From UBA2040 sp002332715 (GTDB taxonomy: Bacteria > Bacteroidota > Bacteroidia > Flavobacteriales_D > Crocinitomicaceae): DNA of 8,148 nucleotides. Position 1 is the stretch's first letter. Every line of letters begins with the position of its first letter. Position numbers and translations under genes: made by a program. Positions 1 to 5,869 of this stretch are shown here, one piece after another. The notes under the pieces were generated by a model. The model made no database searches, had not been told where the DNA came from, and saw nothing but the letters and a program-made list of their open reading frames with translations. The stretch lies in the NCBI GenBank assembly GCA_029242295.1, contig JAQWUF010000093.1:1-8148 (forward strand), given 5' to 3'.

Positions 1-1
1 T

Positions 2-418
2 GCAGAATTGAGCTACAGTAATGAAGAGGGAGTTTATGAAGGCACATTTACACTATCAACACACGATTTTGAAGATTGGTTGGAAACTAGAGCAATGGAT
101 TTGACCGAAAATGATAATCCAACACAGCCGACCTACTTACAACAAATTTCGCGCGAAATATTTACCGGATTTCAAATTACTGTCAACGGTAATTCTCTTG
201 CGTTCGAAATTGTAGGGATGGAACACCTAGACACAGGTCTAACCAATTATTACTTTCGTTCTACTAAAGTTGAAAAATCAAGCACATTGGACGTAACTTT
301 TGATTTGATGATGGATCTATTTCCGCAACAACAAAACAAAATTACCTACCGCGATGAACTAAAAAGCTCAACAGCTGTTTTCCTTTCCAATAAAACTAAA
401 TCAAGTATTTCTTTATAA
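2..418 (+). CDS. DUF6702 family protein, 5' end cut by window edge
   Basis: The frame is open from the first complete codon (position 2), so the true start lies before the window. A TTG at position 8 is internal to the frame and is unlikely to be the start. 138 residues are visible. The pattern resembles the Bacteroidota DUF6702 family: an opening beta segment (AELSYSNEEGVYEGTFTL), then the 'DFEDWLE' segment, a central 'ITVNGNSLAFEIVGME' strand pair, and near the end the typical 'LMMDLFPQQQNKITYR' block (family form is roughly DLFPEQQN). Family members are usually small exported proteins with an N-terminal signal peptide; that part is missing here. Their biochemical function is not known. The stop codon shares one base with the ATG of the downstream M1 peptidase gene (TAATG at 416-420), so the two are probably co-transcribed and translationally coupled. 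Family call is fairly sure; function is unknown. Confidence 0.8.
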   Translation, partial: AELSYSNEEGVYEGTFTLSTHDFEDWLETRAMDLTENDNPTQPTYLQQISREIFTGFQITVNGNSLAFEIVGMEHLDTGLTNYYFRSTKVEKSSTLDVTFDLMMDLFPQQQNKITYRDELKSSTAVFLSNKTKSSISL

Positions 419-2709
419 TGAAAAAACTTATCCTTCTTACTTTGCTTCCTGCCTTTACTTGGGGACAATCTAAATTTGCTCAACTAGATCAGGAATTACC
501 AACACCGAACGAATACCGAACGGCAGGCGGAGCTCCCGGGCACAATTACTATCAACAAAAAGCCGACTATAAAATCGACGTAACTATTGATGATAAAATA
601 CAGATATTGAGCGGAGTAGAAACGATCACTTACACGAACAATTCTCCTGATAAATTGGAATATTTGTGGTTGCAATTGGACCAAAATCTATATGAAATTG
701 GTAGCGATGCAAGAATGATTCGTCTTGAAAAAATGGAAGATTTTCGTTCAATTGAAGACGTAGAACGCAATCTCTTTTATTACGAAGGTGGTTATAAAGT
801 GCACGAAGTAACCTCGACCAGTGGCGGAAAAATGAAGTACTTCATCAATAAAACGATGATGCGTATTGACATGGACAAGCCTTTGGGGTCGAATAGTTCG
901 ATTTCTTTCAAGGTAAAATGGGAATACAATATCAACGATAGATCCAAAGTTGGCGGTCGTTCTGGTTACGAGTTCTTTTCAAAAGAAGACAATTATATTT
1001 ATACAATTGCGCAATGGTTTCCAAGAATGTGCGTCTACAACGACGTAGAAGGATGGCAGAACAAACAATTTTTGGGTTCAGGTGAATTTGCGCTTCCTTT
1101 TGGTGACTATACTGTAAACATTACAGTGCCTTCAGATCACATCGTAGGTGCAACAGGAGAACTGCAAAACATGAGCAATTGTTTGACGGCAACTGAACGT
1201 TCACGTTACAAAGAAGCACAATCGTCCGATTCCCCTTTAATGATTGTAACTCCAGAAGAAGCTTTGGAAAAAGAAGGAAACAAGGCTACGGGTACTAAAA
1301 CATGGACTTTCAAGGCTACCAACGTTAGAGATTTTGCATTTGCCAATTCGCGCAAATTCATTTGGGATGCACAAAGCGTGAAACAAGGTGATAGAAATGT
1401 GATGTGCATGAGTTACTATCCGAAGGAAGGAAATCCGCTTTGGGAACGTTACTCCACAAAATTGGTCGCTCATACGATAAAAACCTATTCAAAGTACACA
1501 GTCGATTATCCGTATCCAGTTGCTATTTCTGTTCACACGGACAGAATCGGCATGGAATACCCAATGATTTGTTTCAACGGTGGACGTCCAGAAGCGGATG
1601 GGACATACTCTGAGGGCACGAAATACGGCATGTGGGGCGTTATCATTCATGAGGTGGGGCACAATTTCTTTCCAATGATCATCAATTCTGACGAACGTCA
1701 ATGGACTTGGATGGATGAAGGCTTGAATACTTTCGTTCAATACTTAACGGAACAAGAATGGGAACGCGGTTATCCATCGCGTAGAGGACCGGCTCATTTG
1801 ATTGCAGATTACATGCGCGGCGACAAAAATCACATTTCTCCAATTATGACCAATTCAGAAAGTATTTGGCAGTTTGGGAACAATGCCTACGGAAAACCGG
1901 CAACTGCACTGAACATACTACGTGAAACCATTATGGGTCGCGAATTATTCGATTTTGCCTTTAAAACCTATTGCGAGCGTTGGAAGTTCAAACACCCTAC
2001 TCCTGCTGATTTCTTTAGAACAATGGAAGATGCTTCTGCAGTAGATTTAGACTGGTTTTGGAGAGGTTGGTTTTACACAACTGAACACGTTGATATTTCC
2101 ATTGACAACGTAAAAGGATTTGCCTTGAACGATATTGATCCTGCTATTTCTAAAGGAAAAGCGAAATCAGAAAATGTCAAAAAAGACCAAACTATTGGTG
2201 AAATTCGCAACAAAGAGTCGATCAAAGAAACGGTGAATGAACGTGACGGCGACATTGATGACTTTTATGCAAAAAGAGATATCTATAAAGTAGATGCCTT
2301 GGACGCAAAAGAATACGAAGATGCAATGGCCAAAATGACTGATGCACAAAAAGAATTGATCAAAAGCAACAAAAACTTTTACGAGCTCACTTTCAGTAAT
2401 ATAGGTGGTTTACCCATGCCAATTATCGTTGAAGCAACGCTTGCTGATGGAACAACTGAAGTAATTCGTGTTCCTGCTGAAATTTGGCGTCGCGATGAAA
2501 AATCAGTGACTAAAGTGTTTATCTTCAGTCAAGAAGCCACTTCTTTTCGTTTGGATCCTTTTCTTGAAACTGCAGACGTGGAATTGAACAACAACTCCTT
2601 CCCTCCTGTTCCACAGCCGTCGAAATACGACTTTTACAAGGAAAAGCAATCTCGAGAAAACCCAATGCAACGAGATAAACGTGTGAAAGAATTAGAAAAA
2701 GGGAATTAG
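418..2709 (+). CDS. Secreted M1-family zinc metallopeptidase
   Basis: A 763-residue gluzincin aminopeptidase-like protein. Residues 1-16 form a signal peptide (MKKLILLTLLPAFTWG, likely cut before Gln17), so it acts in the periplasm or outside the cell. An N-terminal beta domain (about 25-320) starts with the 'GGAPGHNYYQQKADYKI' block usual in Bacteroidota M1 proteins. The catalytic domain has the exopeptidase-type loop GMEYP (378-382, equivalent to GAMEN), the zinc site HEVGH (His411, Glu412 as general base, His415), the third ligand Glu434 in WMDEG exactly 18 residues after the HExxH block, and Tyr491 in 'YGKPATALNIL', the likely transition-state tyrosine. All catalytic residues are present, so it should be active. 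A Lys/Glu/Asp-rich linker (about 576-650) leads into a C-terminal beta region. I see no type IX sorting domain. The ATG overlaps the stop of the DUF6702 gene by one base, which fixes the start. The exact substrate is unknown; peptides are inferred from the family. Confidence 0.93.
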   Translation: MKKLILLTLLPAFTWGQSKFAQLDQELPTPNEYRTAGGAPGHNYYQQKADYKIDVTIDDKIQILSGVETITYTNNSPDKLEYLWLQLDQNLYEIGSDARMIRLEKMEDFRSIEDVERNLFYYEGGYKVHEVTSTSGGKMKYFINKTMMRIDMDKPLGSNSSISFKVKWEYNINDRSKVGGRSGYEFFSKEDNYIYTIAQWFPRMCVYNDVEGWQNKQFLGSGEFALPFGDYTVNITVPSDHIVGATGELQNMSNCLTATERSRYKEAQSSDSPLMIVTPEEALEKEGNKATGTKTWTFKATNVRDFAFANSRKFIWDAQSVKQGDRNVMCMSYYPKEGNPLWERYSTKLVAHTIKTYSKYTVDYPYPVAISVHTDRIGMEYPMICFNGGRPEADGTYSEGTKYGMWGVIIHEVGHNFFPMIINSDERQWTWMDEGLNTFVQYLTEQEWERGYPSRRGPAHLIADYMRGDKNHISPIMTNSESIWQFGNNAYGKPATALNILRETIMGRELFDFAFKTYCERWKFKHPTPADFFRTMEDASAVDLDWFWRGWFYTTEHVDISIDNVKGFALNDIDPAISKGKAKSENVKKDQTIGEIRNKESIKETVNERDGDIDDFYAKRDIYKVDALDAKEYEDAMAKMTDAQKELIKSNKNFYELTFSNIGGLPMPIIVEATLADGTTEVIRVPAEIWRRDEKSVTKVFIFSQEATSFRLDPFLETADVELNNNSFPPVPQPSKYDFYKEKQSRENPMQRDKRVKELEKGN

Positions 2710-2724
2710 ACTTTCTGGCTTCGA

Positions 2725-2742
2725 TGCCGATAGCTATCGGCA
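2725..2742. repeat. 18-base perfect palindrome
   Basis: TGCCGATAGCTATCGGCA is a perfect inverted repeat with two 9-base arms and no spacer, starting 16 bases after the M1 peptidase stop. The core CCGATAGCTATCGG resembles short palindromes I recall as recurring between genes in Bacteroidota genomes; that is memory, not a search. It has no T-run after it, so it is not a classical intrinsic terminator. It could still help end or stabilise the transcript of the M1 gene, or be a dispersed REP-like unit. Confidence 0.6.
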
Positions 2743-2780
2743 CTAGCCCTCGGTTTAAATTTTTTGGTAAACTTCGATTT

Positions 2781-2808
2781 CGCAGTCTGAGCGGAGTCGA
2801 AGACTGCG
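2781..2808. repeat. Hairpin repeat between convergent genes
   Basis: CGCAGTCT (2781-2788) pairs perfectly with AGACTGCG (2801-2808) around a 12-base loop. On the minus strand the unit reads CTTCGACTCCGCTCAG within a GTCT/AGAC-flanked hairpin, a sequence type I recall as a common dispersed intergenic repeat in flavobacterial genomes. It lies one base past the stop codon of the minus-strand gene ending at 2810, so it would form at the 3' end of that mRNA. There is no U-run directly after the stem, so a terminator role is uncertain. Confidence 0.55.
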
Positions 2809-2809
2809 T

Positions 2810-3514
2810 CTAATTCTGATTTAACAGTTTAAAATGCTCGAATTTGTCCTTGATAAAAGTCACCAACTCGAGTTCTGAAGCTGTTTTCAAGAAGTCTTCG
2901 TCAATGTTTAAGAAAGCAATAAAGGCATCAAATTCTGATTCACTTAAATCGAAAATGTCATAAACGACGTACAAGCGAAGTAAATCTTGGAGAACACCTT
3001 TCTGTTTGTCTTGGTAAGTCAATTTTGCCGCCAATTGTTTGGATTGTTCCTTTTTGGAGAATCGCTCGTACAGAGCGGTAATTGGGCTTCTAAGCACTTC
3101 AATTCCAGTAACCATACGTGTTTCTCTCATGGCCAAAGCTTCTCTTTCTTCTTGAATTTGGGACAATGTTTTTAAAGGGTGGATAACCACTTCATCAAAC
3201 TCCAAAGGTATCATTGTGATATAAAATATATTATTCAATCGACAAGTGGAATCCGCTTTCACAATGTAATCGACTTTCTCATAACCTTTAATGGAAAATG
3301 TGATGGAATCTCCTTCATCAACATATAAGCTGAATCCGCCGCTGGGCATACCGAATACGCCCTTCCCTTTCGTTCGGTTGACGATCATTAGATTATAAAA
3401 TCCCTGAGGACGAAGTGAGTCTGCCACCTTACCAGAAATGAGAACTCGATCGCAATCTTGAGCGTTCGCTAAGGTCAAAGTCATGAAAAAAACGAAGAAT
3501 AAGAAAATCCGCAT
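2810..3514 (-). CDS. Exported protein with carboxypeptidase-regulatory-like domain
   Basis: A 234-residue protein. Residues 1-18 are a clear signal peptide ending ANA before Gln19. Cys21 is not in a lipobox, so it is probably not a lipoprotein. Residues about 24-105 look like the carboxypeptidase-D regulatory-like (transthyretin-like) beta sandwich common in Bacteroidota exported proteins: 'ISGKVADS', 'FGMPSGGFSLYVDEGDSITFS', 'IKGYEKVDYIV'. This is followed by the 'LEFDEVVIHPLKTLSQIQEE' segment usual after such domains. The C-terminal half (about 115-234) is mostly helical and charged. Cys21 and Cys91 could form a disulfide. It has no TonB-dependent receptor barrel, so it is a stand-alone small member rather than a SusC-type protein. 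Location is periplasmic or outer-membrane-associated by inference; function is unknown. It is convergent with the M1 gene and divergent from mnmA, so it is probably a single-gene transcript with its own promoter. Confidence 0.85.
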   Translation of the reverse strand: MRIFLFFVFFMTLTLANAQDCDRVLISGKVADSLRPQGFYNLMIVNRTKGKGVFGMPSGGFSLYVDEGDSITFSIKGYEKVDYIVKADSTCRLNNIFYITMIPLEFDEVVIHPLKTLSQIQEEREALAMRETRMVTGIEVLRSPITALYERFSKKEQSKQLAAKLTYQDKQKGVLQDLLRLYVVYDIFDLSESEFDAFIAFLNIDEDFLKTASELELVTFIKDKFEHFKLLNQN

Positions 3515-3518
3515 ATGA

Positions 3519-3526
3519 CAAATATA
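3519..3526 (-). promoter_or_regulatory. Bacteroidota -7 promoter element (TATATTTG)
   Basis: On the minus strand TATATTTG matches the Bacteroidota sigma-factor -7 consensus TAnnTTTG exactly. It ends only 4 bases before the ATG of the exported-protein gene, so transcription would begin at or next to the start codon, giving a leaderless or near-leaderless mRNA. I could not find a good -33 TTTG at the usual 19-21 base spacing, which lowers confidence. Confidence 0.45.
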
Positions 3527-3625
3527 ATAAATGAGAATGTGCGCTTTGTGTTAATTAGACCTAAATTCTTCGGATAGAATACAAATAACAGACCAAATCT
3601 CTCCATTTTAAGACATAGAATTCCG

Positions 3626-3633
3626 TAATTTTA
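3626..3633 (+). promoter_or_regulatory. Possible -7 promoter element of mnmA (TAATTTTA)
   Basis: TAATTTTA differs from the Bacteroidota -7 consensus TAnnTTTG only at the last base and ends 4 bases before the mnmA ATG. The position mirrors the element in front of the divergent gene. No convincing -33 box is visible at the right distance. If used, the mnmA transcript would be leaderless or nearly so. Confidence 0.35.
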
Positions 3634-3637
3634 CACT

Positions 3638-4822
3638 ATGCAAGGAAAACGTGCTGTTGTTGGTCTTTCGGGAGGAGTTGATTCCTCTGTTACTGCCTTA
3701 CTTTTAAAAGAGCAGGGGTACGAAGTGATTGGTATGTTCATGCGCAACTGGCACGATGAATCAGTTACACTTTCGGATGACTGTCCATGGATTGATGATT
3801 CGAACGACGCCTTGCTAATTGCGAATCAACTCGGAATTCCTTTTCAGGTCATCGATTTAAGTGCCGAATACAAAGATAAAATTGTCGATTATATGTTCCG
3901 TGAATATGAAAGCGGACGAACACCGAATCCGGATGTTTTGTGCAATCGTGAGATAAAATTTGATGTTTTTTTGAAGGCTGCGATGGACTTAGGAGCTGAT
4001 TATGTTGCTACAGGTCACTATTGTCAAAAGATTGATAATGATGACGGTACATTTAGCTTAGGAAAAGGATTAGATCCTGGAAAAGACCAAAGTTATTTCT
4101 TGTGTCAATTGTCGCAAGAACAATTGGCAAAAGCCTTGTTCCCGATTGGTGAACTTCAAAAATCAGAAGTTAGAAGATTAGCATCCGAAGCTGGATTATT
4201 TACGGCCGACAAAAAAGATTCGCAAGGATTGTGCTTTGTGGGTAAAATTAGTTTGCCGACATTTTTGCAACAACAATTGAAAGTGAAACATGGACCCGTT
4301 TTGGAATTGCCAGCCAATTTACCTGTCTTTGCTGATTACGAAACAATTCCCGTCGATTTAGAGCATGTCGAAGAACTTTCTACCCCATTTTCTTATTCAC
4401 AAGAGCAAGGGTTGAAGGTAGCGGAGCATCAAGGTGCCCATTTTTATACCATCGGTCAACGAAAAGGACTTCAAATTGGTGGTCGTCCAGAGCCATCGTT
4501 TGTACTGCAAACAGATACAAATGCAAACGTGGTATATTCGGGTCAACGCGACGAGCATCCAGGCTTGAACCGTTGGGCTTTATTTATTGATGAAGCTGAC
4601 ATTCACTATATCGAGCCGAAAAAAGCAATGGAAATTGGTGAAACACGACGATACGAGCTTCGTATTCGTTACCGTCAAGCAGATCAACCAGCGACTCTAA
4701 TTCGTAAAGAAAAAGGGATTTATATTTTGTTTGATACAAAACAACGCGGAATCACGCCAGGGCAATTTGCAGCTTGGTACGATGGTGAACAATTGATTGG
4801 CAGTGGAGTGATTAAGAGCTAA
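3638..4822 (+). CDS. mnmA: tRNA-specific 2-thiouridylase MnmA
   Basis: A 394-residue cytosolic enzyme that puts sulfur on the wobble uridine (U34) of tRNAs for Lys, Glu and Gln, the thio part of mnm5s2U-type modification. The N-terminal PP-loop ATPase motif SGGVDSS (11-17) binds ATP for adenylating U34. The two catalytic cysteines fall at Cys102 (NPDVLCNREIKF) and Cys199 (DSQGLCFVG), the same numbers as in E. coli MnmA. Other family blocks are ATGHYC (about 124-129), KDQSYFL (149-155) and YTIGQRKGL (270-278), with a C-terminal beta-barrel to the end. Compared with the shorter E. coli enzyme (about 368 residues) it has extra residues around 41-55 (SVTLSDDCPWIDD) and 231-260, as is normal in Bacteroidota. 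All key residues are intact. The next gene begins one base after the stop, so mnmA probably heads a two-gene transcript ending at the terminator near 5237-5274. Confidence 0.97.
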   Translation: MQGKRAVVGLSGGVDSSVTALLLKEQGYEVIGMFMRNWHDESVTLSDDCPWIDDSNDALLIANQLGIPFQVIDLSAEYKDKIVDYMFREYESGRTPNPDVLCNREIKFDVFLKAAMDLGADYVATGHYCQKIDNDDGTFSLGKGLDPGKDQSYFLCQLSQEQLAKALFPIGELQKSEVRRLASEAGLFTADKKDSQGLCFVGKISLPTFLQQQLKVKHGPVLELPANLPVFADYETIPVDLEHVEELSTPFSYSQEQGLKVAEHQGAHFYTIGQRKGLQIGGRPEPSFVLQTDTNANVVYSGQRDEHPGLNRWALFIDEADIHYIEPKKAMEIGETRRYELRIRYRQADQPATLIRKEKGIYILFDTKQRGITPGQFAAWYDGEQLIGSGVIKS

Positions 4823-4823
4823 A

Positions 4824-5205
4824 ATGTTCAGATTAATTTTAATAGGGTTTGTTTTATTGATGTTCCAAGCGATTGGCTCTACTAAAATAACGAAACAAAG
4901 GTTGGACTCTTTAGTCGATGCGATTGAAGAAGAAAGAACTGTCAATCAGGATAAAGCTAAAAAAAAATCTCAACGAAATAGAAGATAGTTTTGAAAAAGA
5001 GAATCGCAACGATAGACGTCAGATCAGAAACATACCGACTCCTGGCACCAATCCGCATGGTGAATTTGAAAAACCGTTTTCTAGCTCTAATTATATGAAT
5101 CCAATTCTAGGGTCCATAATAACCGTTTCATTTTTGATATTTGCCTTTTACATATTTTTAAAAGTAAGAAAGTCCATAAAGAAGGGTGATGAAATTTACT
5201 TTTGA
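4824..5205 (+). CDS. Small exported/membrane protein, split by frameshift at A9
   Basis: Not a recognised family. An ATG one base after the mnmA stop opens a frame with a good signal peptide or N-terminal membrane segment (MFRLILIGFVLLMFQA), then a charged helix, and hits a TAG at 4986-4988 after 54 residues. The +1 frame takes over at the run of nine A (4959-4967) and continues with a charged stretch, a Pro/Gly-rich linker, a membrane helix (ILGSIITVSFLIFAFYIFL) and a basic tail, stopping at 5203-5205. Dropping one A joins them into a 126-residue protein: signal peptide about 1-19, charged region about 20-75, membrane helix about 93-114, cytoplasmic tail. An ATG at 4918 could start a separate 95-residue ORF, but its first 14 residues overlap the upstream frame and have no signal sequence. 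The gene may be broken, rescued by slippage on the A-run, or miscalled in the assembly. Function is unknown. Confidence 0.6.
4959..4967 (+). other. A9 run at frame switch (slippage or indel site)
   Basis: Nine consecutive A follow GCT in the frame that starts at 4824. With nine A the frame runs into TAG 18 bases further on; with eight A (or any loss of 1 modulo 3) it joins the long downstream frame with its membrane helix. A9 runs are known sites of RNA-polymerase slippage in bacteria, and they are also common sites of sequencing error and phase variation. The sequence alone cannot tell these apart. Confidence 0.55.
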
Positions 5206-5236
5206 AGAAAACAACAAATTTAATTTATAGGCACAA

Positions 5237-5274
5237 AAAAAAAGGAAGAACACCTTTTCGTTCTTCCTTTTTTT
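5237..5274. terminator. Strong bidirectional intrinsic terminator
   Basis: A 15-bp perfect stem (5237-5251 pairing with 5260-5274) closes an 8-base loop (ACCTTTTC). The core GGAAGAAC/GTTCTTCC is flanked by an A-run on the left and a 7-T run on the right, so it ends transcription in both directions. It lies 31 bases past the mnmA-downstream gene and 39 bases before the stop of the minus-strand ORF ending at 5314, as expected for a shared terminator between convergent units. Confidence 0.88.
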
Positions 5275-5313
5275 AATCCACCCAAACCTAAACTAAAACT
5301 ATGAAATCTTTAA

Positions 5314-5514
5314 TTAGTTGAATCCTATGGATTGAAATATCGTGGGCTGAGTGCTCGGTTTAGAATAACTCTCCGCTGTATTAATCATGTCAAGTAAGTT
5401 CGCAACATCAATTATAGATAACTTGGAAAATTGTCCCATCTCTCTGTGTTGTTGCAATCTGAACTGTGCCGTCTTTACATTGTTGTTCATCATTTTAAAT
5501 TTTGTCGCTTGCAT
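5314..5514 (-). CDS. Small hypothetical protein, 66 residues
   Basis: Not recognised. The product is soluble-looking, with no signal peptide or membrane helix. It has a basic, Gln/Asn-rich start (residues 1-30), a likely amphipathic helix 'LSIIDVANLLDMINTAE' (about 32-48) and a Ser/Thr/Pro-rich tail. Support for a real gene: the strong bidirectional terminator sits just past its stop, and its start is preceded by the A-rich tract AAAAATTAGAAT, similar to the one before pepD. A -7-like TAAGTTTT lies on the minus strand at 5527-5534. Met8 or Met9 could be the true start. It is separated by 142 bases from the DUF3820 gene upstream, so it may be the last gene of that transcript or stand alone. 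The overlapping plus-strand frame at 5431-5649 looks less protein-like. Confidence 0.5.
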   Translation of the reverse strand: MQATKFKMMNNNVKTAQFRLQQHREMGQFSKLSIIDVANLLDMINTAESYSKPSTQPTIFQSIGFN

Positions 5515-5656
5515 ATTCTAATTTTTAAAACTTACAAGCTTCGTTTACGGCAACTCCTATCTTGGGTTACACCAACAACAAGAAACAAAGAATGTCAAAC
5601 TCGAAAAATTGGCTTAACTCATTCAATATCAGATATAAAATTTTATTGATTTTTTT

Positions 5657-5869
5657 CTATTTTTTTATCAATGGATAGATTAAATCTTCCAATCCGTTCA
5701 TTTTTATCTCCAACATCACGGCCAATTGATCACCCAACTTCCCTTTCGGAAACCCTTTTTGACTATACCAAACCAAATAGGCTTCTGGTATATGTACCAA
5801 AAGCCTATCCTTATATTTTCCATAGGGCATCTTCGCATTTGCTAAAGAAACCATGTCAAGATTGTTCAT
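5657..5869 (-). CDS. DUF3820 family small protein
   Basis: A 70-residue protein matching the DUF3820 pattern (also named QSregVF_b, 'putative quorum-sensing-regulated virulence factor', after a distant relative). The hallmark blocks are 'MPYGKYKDRLLVHIPEAYLVWY' (about residues 14-35), 'KGFPKGKLGDQLA' and 'EIKMNGLEDLIYPL' at the end. The length is normal for the family, and there is no signal peptide, so it should be cytosolic. No molecular function is established, and the virulence name should not be taken literally here. Its ATG shares one base with the pepD stop codon (TAATG on the minus strand, 5867-5871), which fixes the start and suggests translational coupling to the dipeptidase. No clear terminator follows it. 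Confidence 0.85.
   Translation of the reverse strand: MNNLDMVSLANAKMPYGKYKDRLLVHIPEAYLVWYSQKGFPKGKLGDQLAVMLEIKMNGLEDLIYPLIKK

Noticed and set aside
496..2743. Several minus-strand open frames within the M1 peptidase gene
   Set aside because: They lie opposite a strongly supported coding gene, have no family signal, and are shadows.
3566..3581. Small hairpin ATTCT/AGAAT in the divergent promoter region
   Set aside because: Only 5 AT-rich base pairs, which is expected by chance.
4918..4959. Independent start at 4918 for the 95-residue ORF
   Set aside because: Possible but less likely: its first 14 residues are a basic shadow of the upstream signal-peptide frame, and the gene makes more sense as a frameshifted whole. 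It is kept as an alternative in the feature entry.
5431..5649. Plus-strand open frame of 72 codons
   Set aside because: It overlaps the minus-strand 66-residue ORF, has an odd Cys/His/Leu-rich composition, and lies beyond a terminator with no promoter seen. It is probably a shadow frame.
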